In this document: positions 18,189 through 27,405 of the stretch, piece by piece
How positions within the stretch are numbered: position 1 is the first letter of the stretch
Layout of the letters: each line of letters begins with the position of its first letter
Source: Stentor roeselii
Taxonomy: Eukaryota > Ciliophora > Heterotrichea > Heterotrichida > Stentoridae
DNA: 64,000 bases
Direction: 5' to 3'
Assembly: GCA_006503475.1 (NCBI GenBank)
Contig: RSEH01000078.1
Span: 62,001-126,000, forward strand
Notes under the pieces: generated by a model
Told to the model about the DNA's origin: nothing
What the model saw: only the letters and a program-made list of their open reading frames with translations
Database searches by the model: none
Translations under genes and position numbers: made by a program

Positions 18189-21155
18189 TTACTTATTCGA
18201 TATTATTTCGATTGGTGACTGAACCATCCACCCCGCATCTTTTAACTCGACTTTGCTGATGTTTTCATCTCCGAAGACCACCTTCGAGCTGAGTCCTTTT
18301 TTCAAAGGGTCAAGAAGGTACTTCTCACTCACTTTCAGTACTTCTTCTCTCGTCACTGCCACAAGACTCTTACGGAAATCATTGAAAGTTTCTAAATTAA
18401 TCCCTGAATGAAAATTACCAAATAAAAAATCATCAAGTCCTTTTTCATTAACAGCTTCAGGTTTATCAAGTTTCGCGAAAATCTTGATTTTCGCTATTTT
18501 CAGGTCTTTTTCACTGAAATTTCCTCCAGCTACTTTAAGAATGCATTTTTCAAAAGAGTTAAAAGCAGCGAGTCCTGCCCTGTCCTGACAAGACAAGACC
18601 AGAGTACCTTTTGAAAAATCAGCTTCAGCTGATACAAAATCCGCACTTTTTCCAATCATTTCTTCAGTCATGACGGAGTTTAAAACTTCAGCAAGGACTT
18701 TAAGAGCAGGGAAGTCAGAGCATGTAAAGTGACACCCGATGAAAGCCTCAGCGACGAAGAAGACTTGCACAGGGAGTGTGAAGTAAACTTGATAGACAAA
18801 AGGACTGAAAACTGGAACTTCAACTTTAACCCGAGGAGCTTTGAAGTCATTTAAATGAAGTTTTAACGAATTTTCCAGGTACTCAAGTCTTTCATTAATC
18901 AATTTTTGAGAAGCAGCTGAAGAAGTATGCACCAGGACCTCAAGAGCTGACCTGTTAAGTATAAAAGAATGGATTTTCGCTAGTCTTGAAGAAATGTCGT
19001 TGTAGATTTTTGATGACCTTGAAAGTGAACTGATGAGAGAAGCTGCTAAGGTGGTATCGTGCTTTAATACACTTAGAGTTTCATAGGAGTTACTCGCTGC
19101 TGTTAATGAAGAAGCTGCCAGGCTTCTACATAAGAACTCTCCTGAATCAATGATGGAGCCAGTCCGATTTCTCACGTCTTGCTGGATTAGATTAGTAATG
19201 TGCTGGGTTTCGTTGAAGTTCGTTTGGATAAAGGCTTCTTCCAGGATTTCAAAGGCGTAGTCCAGGTGTCTATCTAAAAAAGCGATTTTGAAGAGAAAGG
19301 ACTCTTGCACCTCGTCAAGTGAAGCAAGTGACGAAGTCGAGATGTAAGAAGTTGAAAGGCCTGCTACTGTGAACTGGTCTTTGTATAAGGAGAAGTCCTT
19401 AACCGACCTCTTTGAGCTTCCCAGGTGGTTGATAAGAGTTCGATAAAGAGGCAGCAACTCACGAAGGTCCTCTGGCAGGTCAGAAACGTCAGATTTGAAC
19501 CGAATGTAAGTCACTTCATTCGTCGGCTCAACCAAGTACCTGACCTTCAATCCTCCTACAACACAATCAAATCGAGTCATTTTTTCTGTTCTTTCAATTT
19601 CCAGGTCTTCTAGACTTAAACCTGGAAGAACTTCATCATTTTCCACCTGCTGTTCAATTAAAATCAATCCTTGTCTTTCTTGCTCTAATTTTTCCTCGGT
19701 CTCGGAAGTAAGTAAAAGTTGAAATGATGTGATTTTCTCGTACTCGACTTTTTCACTTTCCTTTAAAAAGTCCTTGTCGGCTGTTGCGAGGATTTGGACT
19801 GAATGGGTGTTGTTGAGGAAGGACTGTTGGATTAAAGATTCTAGAACTGGCTCGTCTTGTGCTAGAAGAGATCTTAAAGATTTTAAGTGATTTGGAAGGT
19901 TTAATGGTGATAATGGCGAAGAAGTGTGCAGGGTGTAGGGAATCATTGAAGAAATCAGTTGAAGGCCGTAGTTTTCTTTTATTTCTCGGTGTTGGATTTC
20001 AAGGTGGTGCATTGCGGAAAGAATTTTTGATTTTGGAATTCCTTCTTTTACTAGTTTTTCTAAAGTTTTTTTTAAAATCAAGGCAATTTCTTGGTCCTTC
20101 GTCGGATTCACCCCGTCAAAGCCAAAAGTGAAAGAAGTTTGCTTTGTTGTCAGGTCAAACCCAGAAAAAGGTAAAAATGATCGACAAAGTCCAGATTTGA
20201 TAAAACTTTCTTCTAATAAACATCCAGGATCATCAAACATCAAAACCTGCAAAACACTAAACAAAAAGTTGTTAAATTCACTTTTATCAACAGTATCCAA
20301 AAGAAAACTTTTCACCATTTTGCAAGGTCTTTCTTTATCAAATCCCCAATACTCCTGAGGAATCTTGATATAAACCTGAGGCTTATCATTTTTAAGTTTC
20401 GACAATTTAACTGAAGTATCAACTTTCGAACTCTGAAAATATTTCAAAACACTTTCTTGAATTTGATCAGTGACTTTATCAGGGTTCAAATTTCCATAAA
20501 GAAAAACAGTGAGATTTGAAGGATGGTAAAACTTGCGATGTGTTGAAAGGAGTTCACTGTAGCTCAGTTCAACTATCTGTGAAGGACTTGGCTGAAAAGA
20601 ATAACAAGTCCCAGGGTACATCTCTTCCATCAACCGTGTCAAAAGCACCTGGTTTCCATCAAGAAGTCTTGATTTTGTCTCTTCAAAGAAAAGTCCAGAG
20701 TACTGAAGATGTGAAGATGAAGAGTCCACTCGCCAGGCGTTGAGAAGGAAATCGTGGTAGTCAAGTCGAGGGAAAAAACAAGCATCAAGGTGGATTGAAA
20801 GAAGGTTTTCAAAGTCTTTTGAATTAGACGTGCAGAATGGGTACATTGAAAAGTCAGAACCGGTCCAACTTGAACTGTAGGAGAGCAAAGAACGTGTTTT
20901 CATCAGGGATAAAGGGTTGTGGACAGGGTATTTATTGGAACCTGAAAATATCAGCTTTTCTAGAATTGGGAAAACTCCTGAACTTGAGGATGGAGGTGTT
21001 CGGAATAGCAAACCGCAGAGATTTAATGAGTCTGAAGAGGGAAGATGAATTAATCTGGTGCCGAAGATTGGATGCTCGAATAATTCACCGTGGATCTTGG
21101 AGGATGGACTTGAAACCTTCTGTTTGAGTACCCAGGAATGGCACCTTTTCAGCAT
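18189..21155 (-). CDS. Presequence protease-like M16C protein, zinc ligands lost
   Basis: 988 residues, the usual length of PreP/Cym1/PITRM1, which degrade targeting peptides in mitochondria. Similarity is continuous, for example SGSNKYPVHNPL, GSDFSMYPFCTSNSKDFENLLSIHLDACFFPRL (split over blocks), KFYHPSNLTVFLYGN and a C-terminal EKGLDDFLFGN. The inverted zinc motif HxxEH, normally V-P-H-I-L-E-H, reads V-F-P-I-L-E-K at 61-67. Both histidines are replaced (Pro63, Lys67), while Glu66 and the distal Glu159 remain. It is therefore predicted to lack zinc-peptidase activity and may be a structural or regulatory pseudoenzyme. The N-terminus is short and basic, compatible with import. No frame disruption is seen. 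Confidence 0.9.
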   Translation of the reverse strand: MLKRCHSWVLKQKVSSPSSKIHGELFEHPIFGTRLIHLPSSDSLNLCGLLFRTPPSSSSGVFPILEKLIFSGSNKYPVHNPLSLMKTRSLLSYSSSWTGSDFSMYPFCTSNSKDFENLLSIHLDACFFPRLDYHDFLLNAWRVDSSSSHLQYSGLFFEETKSRLLDGNQVLLTRLMEEMYPGTCYSFQPSPSQIVELSYSELLSTHRKFYHPSNLTVFLYGNLNPDKVTDQIQESVLKYFQSSKVDTSVKLSKLKNDKPQVYIKIPQEYWGFDKERPCKMVKSFLLDTVDKSEFNNFLFSVLQVLMFDDPGCLLEESFIKSGLCRSFLPFSGFDLTTKQTSFTFGFDGVNPTKDQEIALILKKTLEKLVKEGIPKSKILSAMHHLEIQHREIKENYGLQLISSMIPYTLHTSSPLSPLNLPNHLKSLRSLLAQDEPVLESLIQQSFLNNTHSVQILATADKDFLKESEKVEYEKITSFQLLLTSETEEKLEQERQGLILIEQQVENDEVLPGLSLEDLEIERTEKMTRFDCVVGGLKVRYLVEPTNEVTYIRFKSDVSDLPEDLRELLPLYRTLINHLGSSKRSVKDFSLYKDQFTVAGLSTSYISTSSLASLDEVQESFLFKIAFLDRHLDYAFEILEEAFIQTNFNETQHITNLIQQDVRNRTGSIIDSGEFLCRSLAASSLTAASNSYETLSVLKHDTTLAASLISSLSRSSKIYNDISSRLAKIHSFILNRSALEVLVHTSSAASQKLINERLEYLENSLKLHLNDFKAPRVKVEVPVFSPFVYQVYFTLPVQVFFVAEAFIGCHFTCSDFPALKVLAEVLNSVMTEEMIGKSADFVSAEADFSKGTLVLSCQDRAGLAAFNSFEKCILKVAGGNFSEKDLKIAKIKIFAKLDKPEAVNEKGLDDFLFGNFHSGINLETFNDFRKSLVAVTREEVLKVSEKYLLDPLKKGLSSKVVFGDENISKVELKDAGWMVQSPIEIISNK

Positions 21156-21205
21156 GGGTTAATTATTAGCTTTCATGTTTGATCAGTAGTACATTTTAAT
21201 TAAAC

Positions 21206-22186
21206 ATGTTTATCTTGTTTATTGTTCATATTGTGGTAAGTAAGAACAACTGCCCGCTTTATAGATGTAGTCCGGATTATTTGTTTCTGTCAGAGATTAC
21301 TTGTGCTTTTTTCGACGACTCTCGATATACTCCAGGTTATTACATCCAGTCCTGTCCCGACCCATCCTTCCCGGTATGCAATTTCACCCAAAACCAAAAC
21401 TCAACCTGCATATCTCGAAACTCTTCATCACCATCATCCGCTTCAAAGCCAGCAGGTTCAAAGTGCAAATCCGATTCCGACTGCCTTTCACAATCATGTC
21501 TCTCTCATATATGTTCAGGTAAACCCTCAGGTTCAAAATGCAAATCCAACCAAAACTGCAACCCAGGTCTTTTCTGCTCATCAAACATTTGCATCGGCCT
21601 AAAAGCCGAAGGGTCTTCATGCAAGTTTGATTTCGAATGTTCCTCATCAAGTGGCTGTTTAAATCGAAAGTGCACAAAGTACAGATCTTTAAAATCAGGA
21701 GACTCAATCGAGACTTGTGATGAATTCGGTGAAAGTTTCTTTTGCGAAACAGGAAAATGTGAGAAAAACAAATGCACTGCAGTGAAAAAGAACAAAAGTC
21801 TTCCTGAGATTTGCTTGAAAGACGAAGACTGTCCTTCAGTCTGTGAATGTGGAAAAAACAGAAACGCGAACAGGTTTTGTCGCTTGGAAGCTGGAGACGC
21901 AGCTTATTCTGAGTACCTCTCACTGAATCAGGAGTTCCTGGCAAGTGGGCGAAATATTTTATGTAATAGTGAAATAAAGACCCGCTTCGAGTGCGCTGCG
22001 GACTGGTGGGATTTAGGAAAGGCTCTAAGAATGAAGGAATTATCTTATTTCGTGCATAATTACGCTGTTATAGTTGAATTCGACGAATGTGTGCATGACT
22101 TGTTCATCCCTGACTATCCAATAGAAGAGCTTATGATGTTAAATCATGCTATTCTCATAACTTTTACCCTTATCACCTTTATTTAA
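21206..22186 (+). CDS. Secreted or GPI-anchored Cys-rich protein
   Basis: 326 residues with an N-terminal hydrophobic signal (MFILFIVHIVV), about 35 cysteines and Asn-X-Ser/Thr sites. Three to four repeats of the type G-S-K-C-K-S-(D/N)-x-x-C-x-x-x-x-C(x)-C lie at about 80-155, as in many ciliate surface proteins. The C-terminus ends in a second hydrophobic stretch (LNHAILITFTLITFI), fitting a GPI-anchor signal. A cell-surface or secreted role is inferred from the signals. It is divergent from the M16C gene, with 50 bp between starts. Confidence 0.8.
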   Translation: MFILFIVHIVVSKNNCPLYRCSPDYLFLSEITCAFFDDSRYTPGYYIQSCPDPSFPVCNFTQNQNSTCISRNSSSPSSASKPAGSKCKSDSDCLSQSCLSHICSGKPSGSKCKSNQNCNPGLFCSSNICIGLKAEGSSCKFDFECSSSSGCLNRKCTKYRSLKSGDSIETCDEFGESFFCETGKCEKNKCTAVKKNKSLPEICLKDEDCPSVCECGKNRNANRFCRLEAGDAAYSEYLSLNQEFLASGRNILCNSEIKTRFECAADWWDLGKALRMKELSYFVHNYAVIVEFDECVHDLFIPDYPIEELMMLNHAILITFTLITFI

Positions 22187-22198
22187 CCTTTACAATCA

Positions 22199-23317
22199 TT
22201 AGCTAGTTAATTGACTCACGTTAAAACTTTTATTGACCTGACCCGCAGGGGCAGTGGCTGAAACTTTTCCATCTTTCAACATAGTCGAGTCATAAAAGTA
22301 CCCGATGAACATATTTTGAACTGACGGGTCTTTCAAGTCGATTTTCTCAATTTCGTCTTTCCAGTCATTCGAAACTTGATTGGCATCAAAGTTATCCTGA
22401 CCTTTAGGAACATAAGGCGATTCTAAAGACTTTTGCAAGATTCTACTCCAGTCAACATCTTTCAGCCACGCATGATTTTTTACCTCTTGAGGACCATTAA
22501 AGCCCAGTCGATTCTGAGGCTTTCTTTGAAGAAGTTTATTGGTGAAGTCAAGTGCTTCTAAGCTCCAACCATCGGGCATGTCAGTTTTTTTTAGTTGAAT
22601 TTGCTTTGCAAGTATTGCGTCTCTGATATCTTTTCTAGTTTTTCCTACATAAGGCCTTCTTCCTAGCATGAACTCGTAAACAATGACGCCTATTGCGAAG
22701 TAATCAGCTGCGATTGTATGGTTTTGCCTGCAGATGACTTCTGGAGCCATGTAACCCGGAGTTCCTGAGGTTTCGTGACCGTTTTCAGCTTGCCAGACCC
22801 TTGCGATGCCGAAGTCAGTCAATCGGACGAAGCCTTTGCTGTCTAAGACAAGGTTTTCAGGTTTTATGTCACGATGAATGATGTTGTTGACGTGTAAGTA
22901 CTCTAGGGCACAAAATAGAGAAGAGATAAAGAATTTTGTTTGTTCTTCCGAAAATTTTCGCATTTTTCCGAGGTGGTAACGAAGATCACCTCCTGGCATC
23001 AGGTCCATCACAAGGTAAAGGTTTTCTCTGCATTGGAAAGCGTATTGCATGTTTACTATGAAGGGATGCTTTATCATTGCTAGTAGTCTTCGCTCGTTCA
23101 TTACTGACTGGACACTTCTTTTTGAAATGATTCTGGCTTTTAACATTTCTTTCATTGCGTATTGCTCTTTATTTTTTTTCATTATGACTTTCCACACCTT
23201 TCCGAAACCTCCTTTCCCGATTGGGTAAAGGAAGGTAAACTGCTGACGACTTAGAACTAGGTAAGACTTACCAATTGTTGGGTCGTAGTTGTCTTGCTTC
23301 AATGTGCAGTTTCCCAT
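22199..23317 (-). CDS. AGC-group protein kinase, N-myristoylation signal (YANK/STK32-like)
   Basis: 372 residues starting M-G-N-C-T-L-K, a strong myristoylation/palmitoylation signal. The kinase domain (about 26-285) has GKGGFGKV, AMKEM lysine, HRDIKPEN, DFGIAR and GTPGYMAPE. The short AGC-type tail after the catalytic domain lacks an obvious hydrophobic F-x-x-F/Y motif. The lipid signal and the HPFIVNMQYAFQ segment are as in YANK/STK32 kinases and their many ciliate relatives. Membrane-associated signalling is inferred. Its stop lies 12 bp from that of the convergent Cys-rich gene. Confidence 0.92.
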   Translation of the reverse strand: MGNCTLKQDNYDPTIGKSYLVLSRQQFTFLYPIGKGGFGKVWKVIMKKNKEQYAMKEMLKARIISKRSVQSVMNERRLLAMIKHPFIVNMQYAFQCRENLYLVMDLMPGGDLRYHLGKMRKFSEEQTKFFISSLFCALEYLHVNNIIHRDIKPENLVLDSKGFVRLTDFGIARVWQAENGHETSGTPGYMAPEVICRQNHTIAADYFAIGVIVYEFMLGRRPYVGKTRKDIRDAILAKQIQLKKTDMPDGWSLEALDFTNKLLQRKPQNRLGFNGPQEVKNHAWLKDVDWSRILQKSLESPYVPKGQDNFDANQVSNDWKDEIEKIDLKDPSVQNMFIGYFYDSTMLKDGKVSATAPAGQVNKSFNVSQLTS

Positions 23318-23414
23318 ATTTAAATAGAAGTCAGTGGGTTTTTCGGTACTTTGGGAATGATGTACGATTAAAGACGATTATTTTTATATTTTTAAGTCAA
23401 ACTGAGAGATAATC

Positions 23415-24086
23415 CTAAATAATCCAACCATCTTGTGTATAAACTCCATTCTCATCTAAGTACTTCAGAATATATTTTGAGGGTATCGAAATAGTGTCAA
23501 AGATTTCAAACATTCCTGAATAAGACTTATGCATTCCTATCACTTCTCCAGAACCATTCACAAGAGGACCTCCTGAATACCCAGGTCCTCCTCGACATGA
23601 GGCCCTGAAACAAGGGAACTTAACCTGAGAGACCATCGTATAATTATAGTCTAAAAAGTACCCTGGTTCAAAAATCGTGACTCCGAAAGGGTTCACTGAA
23701 AATAAAGTAACTTCAGACCCGAGTTTTACTTCTTTTGTTGAAAAGTTTAAGAAAGGAGTTGAGTCTAAAGAATCTGCCTTTACAACAATTAAGTGATTTT
23801 CTTCACTTTTGTCAATCAGGTCGACTTCATAAGCTGCACCATTGTAAACCAAGACACAGTCGTCGAGTTTGTTCCCTAAGTCAGAGTAAAAGTGATATGC
23901 ACTTATTCCGTATCCTTGGTTGTTTATAAAAAATCCTCCACAATAGGTTGAGGATGACTGGCTTTTAAGTAAAAAAATTGATGGCATCACTATTTTGCAT
24001 ACTGATTTCTTGTCTTCTTCGCAAAGTACTTTTTGAAAGATTGGAAGAAAAAGCCTGGTATAAGCCATTATTAAAAAAGACATCAT
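23415..24086 (-). CDS. Trypsin-fold (HtrA-like) serine protease homologue with doubtful triad
   Basis: 223 residues with an N-terminal hydrophobic stretch that could be a signal peptide. The chymotrypsin fold is indicated by GISAYHFYSD (His65) and GGPGYSGGPLVNGSGEVIG (Ser171 in GxSGGP). Where the catalytic Asp is expected in a D-L-A-x-L-K-type strand, the sequence reads EENHLIVVKAD, giving His98 at the Asp position. Either the acid residue comes from elsewhere, such as the nearby Glu96/97 or Asp105, or the enzyme is inactive. No PDZ domain follows. It lies 97 bp upstream of the AGC kinase on the same strand. Confidence 0.75.
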   Translation of the reverse strand: MMSFLIMAYTRLFLPIFQKVLCEEDKKSVCKIVMPSIFLLKSQSSSTYCGGFFINNQGYGISAYHFYSDLGNKLDDCVLVYNGAAYEVDLIDKSEENHLIVVKADSLDSTPFLNFSTKEVKLGSEVTLFSVNPFGVTIFEPGYFLDYNYTMVSQVKFPCFRASCRGGPGYSGGPLVNGSGEVIGMHKSYSGMFEIFDTISIPSKYILKYLDENGVYTQDGWII

Positions 24087-24130
24087 CTCTAAATTCCATC
24101 ATATTTCGATACCTTTAATAATCCTCTACA

Positions 24131-25462
24131 ATGGGATCAAAAAATTCAAAAGAAAGAGAAAAAATCAACCGTCTTTCCCTCAGGTTCGACGAAGTTCCCC
24201 CCGAACAAGAGTCGACCTGCCCGATATGCGGTAGGACTTTTTCCGGTCCTGAATCAGAATACCTTGCAAACAAACACTACAAAAAATGTGCATTAAAAGA
24301 AAGCAACAAACCAATAAATCATCCGCCATCGGAAAACTTCGGGAAACTAAGTCAACTTCGAAGTAACTTCGACTCAATAAAAGTAAGCTGGATGAAAGGC
24401 TTCGAAAAAATTCACATTTCCCGACAAGACTTTTTTTGGGACTCGATGCAAAAAGTACTTGCAATGTCGACTCAACAGTTGCGGTCTGAGTTTCAAATTG
24501 AGTTTCTTGGGGAAAAGTCTCAAGATGCAGGAGGACTGACGAAAGAATGGCTTAATTTGTTGATTGTTGAACTACTTTCGGATAATTTTAATGTTTTTCG
24601 TGTGGCGCAGTCAGGTGACCGAAGATATAAAATTACTCAAAATCAACTGGATCCTGAGTTTTATGTGTTGTCTGGAAGGATTATTGGAAAGGCTTTACTT
24701 GAAAATATTCCTATTAATTGTCCTTTGAGTTTTGTGGTATTGAAGTATGTTTTAGATTGGCCTGTGGTTCATGAGGATATCAAGTTTATTGATAATGATG
24801 TCTATAAAGCGATCGAATATATTAAGAATAATTCGATAGAAGGAGTGTTTTATGAAACTTTCTCTGTTTCTGATGAAAATGGGAAAATTTATGAACTTGT
24901 TCCTGATGGCCAGTTCATGCAAGTGACAGATGAAAACAAAGAAATATATATCAGCCTCCGACTTGAATACGAACTAAACTCATCAATCCTAAACGCAATA
25001 AATTGGCTAAAAGACGGAATATTCGCAGTTTTTCCAAAAGAATTCATCAGAGACCTGACCCCAGAAGAGCTAGATCTGATAATATGTGGAAACCCGACAG
25101 TCAACATTCATGAATGGCGGTCATTCACCGAGTATCGAGGAGAGTTCAACGAAAGACATAAAGTGGTCAAATGGTTTTGGGACTCTCTCGCAGAATTAAC
25201 TCAAGAAGACCTGCGAGCACTGCTGATGTTCGTCACTGGAACAGACAGAGTCCCAGTAGGCGGTTTTCAAAACTTAAAAACAACAAGAGGCGAGCCTGCC
25301 CGGTTTACATTAGAACCTTATCCTTACTCAAAAGCAGTCCTTCCCAGAGCTCACACTTGTTTTAACAGGATGGACCTTCCACTGTTCCGAAGTAAAGAAG
25401 AGCTTAAAAGAGCTTTGATAGAAGTGATAAAAAATCATACTTTTGGATTCGGACTGGAGTAA
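24131..25462 (+). CDS. Compact HECT-domain E3 ubiquitin ligase with N-terminal zinc finger
   Basis: 443 residues. M-G-S-K-N-S-K-E fits N-myristoylation. Residues about 28-55 are a C2HC-type finger (CPICGRTF....NKHYKKC). The HECT domain fills about 90-443, with FQIEFLGEKSQDAGGLTKEW at its start and the catalytic cysteine in PRAHTCFNRMDLP (Cys410). The acidic/aromatic tail ends in HTFGFGLE. HECT ligases form a ubiquitin thioester before transfer. This one is unusually short because almost no substrate-binding region precedes the HECT domain. It is intact and divergent from the protease homologue (44 bp between starts). Confidence 0.94.
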   Translation: MGSKNSKEREKINRLSLRFDEVPPEQESTCPICGRTFSGPESEYLANKHYKKCALKESNKPINHPPSENFGKLSQLRSNFDSIKVSWMKGFEKIHISRQDFFWDSMQKVLAMSTQQLRSEFQIEFLGEKSQDAGGLTKEWLNLLIVELLSDNFNVFRVAQSGDRRYKITQNQLDPEFYVLSGRIIGKALLENIPINCPLSFVVLKYVLDWPVVHEDIKFIDNDVYKAIEYIKNNSIEGVFYETFSVSDENGKIYELVPDGQFMQVTDENKEIYISLRLEYELNSSILNAINWLKDGIFAVFPKEFIRDLTPEELDLIICGNPTVNIHEWRSFTEYRGEFNERHKVVKWFWDSLAELTQEDLRALLMFVTGTDRVPVGGFQNLKTTRGEPARFTLEPYPYSKAVLPRAHTCFNRMDLPLFRSKEELKRALIEVIKNHTFGFGLE

Positions 25463-25583
25463 TAATGAAATATTCAGTTTATTTGAATTAACAGATAGAT
25501 CTAATCATTTCTTAACTTACCAAGATTTACTTTCATTTAATCTTCTTCTTCACTGTCAAATGTTTATTATAATAATTCGTTCA

Positions 25584-26534
25584 ATGGACAAAATAAAGCA
25601 TCATGAACCTTTCCCTGGACCAGGGGATTACAACATCGCTTCGCCCTTCGGAAGAGGGCCAAAGCCCATCATCACCTCAAGAAAGACTCCAAAGTCAATT
25701 GAAAATTTTCCAGGGCCTTGTGAATATTCACCGAAAATCCTTGATAAGTCGGTTAAGTACTCTTTTCGCAAACAAAGCGACCATAGTTCACTTATTGTCT
25801 ATCCTGGGCCTGCTTCTTATACACCAAATGATATCAAACCCAAATCACCTGCAACGGTCATCGGCCGAGCACTCAGAAGTCCCAAAAATCATGAAACTTC
25901 TCCTGGACCAGGGTGTTATAACTTGAAGAGTTCGTTTGGAAGTCATGAGTTTTCATTTAATCGCGCTTCGCGCGATTTGCTTAAAAATGACTCTGGACCT
26001 GGGCCTGCAGACTACTCACCAAGGTCAAGTTTCACTTTAGGAAATTCAGCTGTTCTGATTCCCAGAAGACCAGCAACAGCAAAGCATCAAACTCCAGGTC
26101 CCGGCGCTTACGAGACGATAAACTATTCACAAACATCCCCAAAGTGGACTTTCACAAAAGACACAAAAGACCCAGGACCTATCGGCAAGTCTCCAAAGCA
26201 AAGAAAGCGCGTTTTAACTAAAAAGAAGAGAAACATGGTATCCGAAAGCACTGTTTTTACAACTCACGAGCTTTTCGACACCCCTAAAAAGTATAAAAAA
26301 AGGACAAATTCACATGAAAAAAAATGGAAAATCACCGATTTCAGTCCAAAAGCGCTTCCTAAAAAGAACAGCAGCATGATTTTTTCTGGAAAAAAAAGAA
26401 AAATCGTGATTGACAAAAACATCGAAAATTCTCATCACAGAGAAAAAGTTTTCAGCTTCAAAAAAACGAAAAAATTTAAAATAATAAAATTTGCTGGAAA
26501 TCATGAAGGAGTGACTGGCGAGGTCTCGACCTGA
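25584..26534 (+). CDS. SHIPPO (sperm-tail PG-rich) repeat protein, ODF3/STPG-like
   Basis: The start chosen is ATG 25584 (M-D-K-I-K-H-H-E). The frame is open further upstream, but only a non-ATG codon or the ATG at 25560 would extend it, and 25560 adds a run of Ile. The 316-residue product has at least six PG repeats: FPGPGDY, FPGPCEY, YPGPASY, SPGPGCY, GPGPADY and TPGPGAY, plus DPGPIG. A Lys-rich C-terminal third follows (TKKKRNM, KKRKIVIDKN). SHIPPO proteins line ciliary microtubules, some inside doublets. It follows the HECT gene by 121 bp. Confidence 0.88.
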   Translation: MDKIKHHEPFPGPGDYNIASPFGRGPKPIITSRKTPKSIENFPGPCEYSPKILDKSVKYSFRKQSDHSSLIVYPGPASYTPNDIKPKSPATVIGRALRSPKNHETSPGPGCYNLKSSFGSHEFSFNRASRDLLKNDSGPGPADYSPRSSFTLGNSAVLIPRRPATAKHQTPGPGAYETINYSQTSPKWTFTKDTKDPGPIGKSPKQRKRVLTKKKRNMVSESTVFTTHELFDTPKKYKKRTNSHEKKWKITDFSPKALPKKNSSMIFSGKKRKIVIDKNIENSHHREKVFSFKKTKKFKIIKFAGNHEGVTGEVST

Positions 26535-26567
26535 TTGTATTTAGAGAATTAATTCGCTAATTAAACT

Positions 26568-27314
26568 TTACTGTGCTTTTGTATTGTAACAGTCAGACTT
26601 CAGGTATCTCTTTCTTGCCGGCAGGAACTTTGTTGAAGACTTCTGTGAAAACACTTTCGAATGCAGCCCTGCTTTGAAAAAAACGTTTTGATCAAAAGAC
26701 TTTTTTATTACTGGAAACTTTTCTGCTTTAAACTCATGAAAAACTCCAATTTTAGTTAAACTTCTAGTCTTTTTCAGCTTTTCAAGTCGATATCGCTGGT
26801 CAATAACCCTTCTTTCAGAGATTTCTTTACAAATTTCTTGGAATCTGAAGTTTTCGTATAAATAAAGAGGAATGTCTGGAATAGTGAATTTTTTTCTTGA
26901 ATTTTTTGTAGAAAATTGTTTGTTTTCGAAGGTTTTTTTAGAGTTTTTTGGAGTTTCTTGATTTAAGTCTGGATGTGTTTCGGGAATCGCCATTTCTAGC
27001 TGCCGTCTTCTGATCACTGGAACTGGTTTTTTCAAGAACTTTCGATATTCTTTGAAGTAGTTTTGCTCTGGCTCTGGGTATTTGTAAGAACTTTGAAGGT
27101 CGTAGGTTTTGAATTGGGATTTTGGGATCGGAGAGTTCAGAAAATTCAAACTGTTTTCGCTTGAGGTACTTGACCTGGAGACCTTTGATCTTCTTGATGA
27201 TAAGGATCTTAGGTCCGATGGGTTCACTGTTGATTCTATCATTTTTTGAAAGGCGTATCCTTTTCGATGAATCCTATAAACAGGTGTTTGCTTAAAAACA
27301 TTCGAGTCAATCAT
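26568..27314 (-). CDS. Hypothetical basic protein
   Basis: 248 residues, Lys/Arg/Ser-rich, with short conserved-looking elements such as YRIHRKGYAFQKM near the N-terminus and a helical EICKEISERRVIDQRYRLEKLKK segment near 165-188. No domain was recognised. Neighbours on both sides are ciliary or microtubule-type genes (SHIPPO protein, XMAP215-type protein). Its 3' end lies 33 bp from the SHIPPO gene's 3' end. Confidence 0.65.
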   Translation of the reverse strand: MIDSNVFKQTPVYRIHRKGYAFQKMIESTVNPSDLRSLSSRRSKVSRSSTSSENSLNFLNSPIPKSQFKTYDLQSSYKYPEPEQNYFKEYRKFLKKPVPVIRRRQLEMAIPETHPDLNQETPKNSKKTFENKQFSTKNSRKKFTIPDIPLYLYENFRFQEICKEISERRVIDQRYRLEKLKKTRSLTKIGVFHEFKAEKFPVIKKSFDQNVFFKAGLHSKVFSQKSSTKFLPARKRYLKSDCYNTKAQ

Positions 27315-27405
27315 TAAATAATATCTTATATCCGTTCAAACCCTTAAAACTCCAATAAATGAAAAAATCCTTAAAATCCATTCAACCCAAAAAGCGATAC
27401 ATGAA

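Noticed and set aside
25443-25583. N-terminal extension of the SHIPPO protein overlapping the HECT gene
   Set aside because: It needs a non-ATG start and overlaps the HECT coding end in another frame; the PG repeats begin right after ATG 25584.
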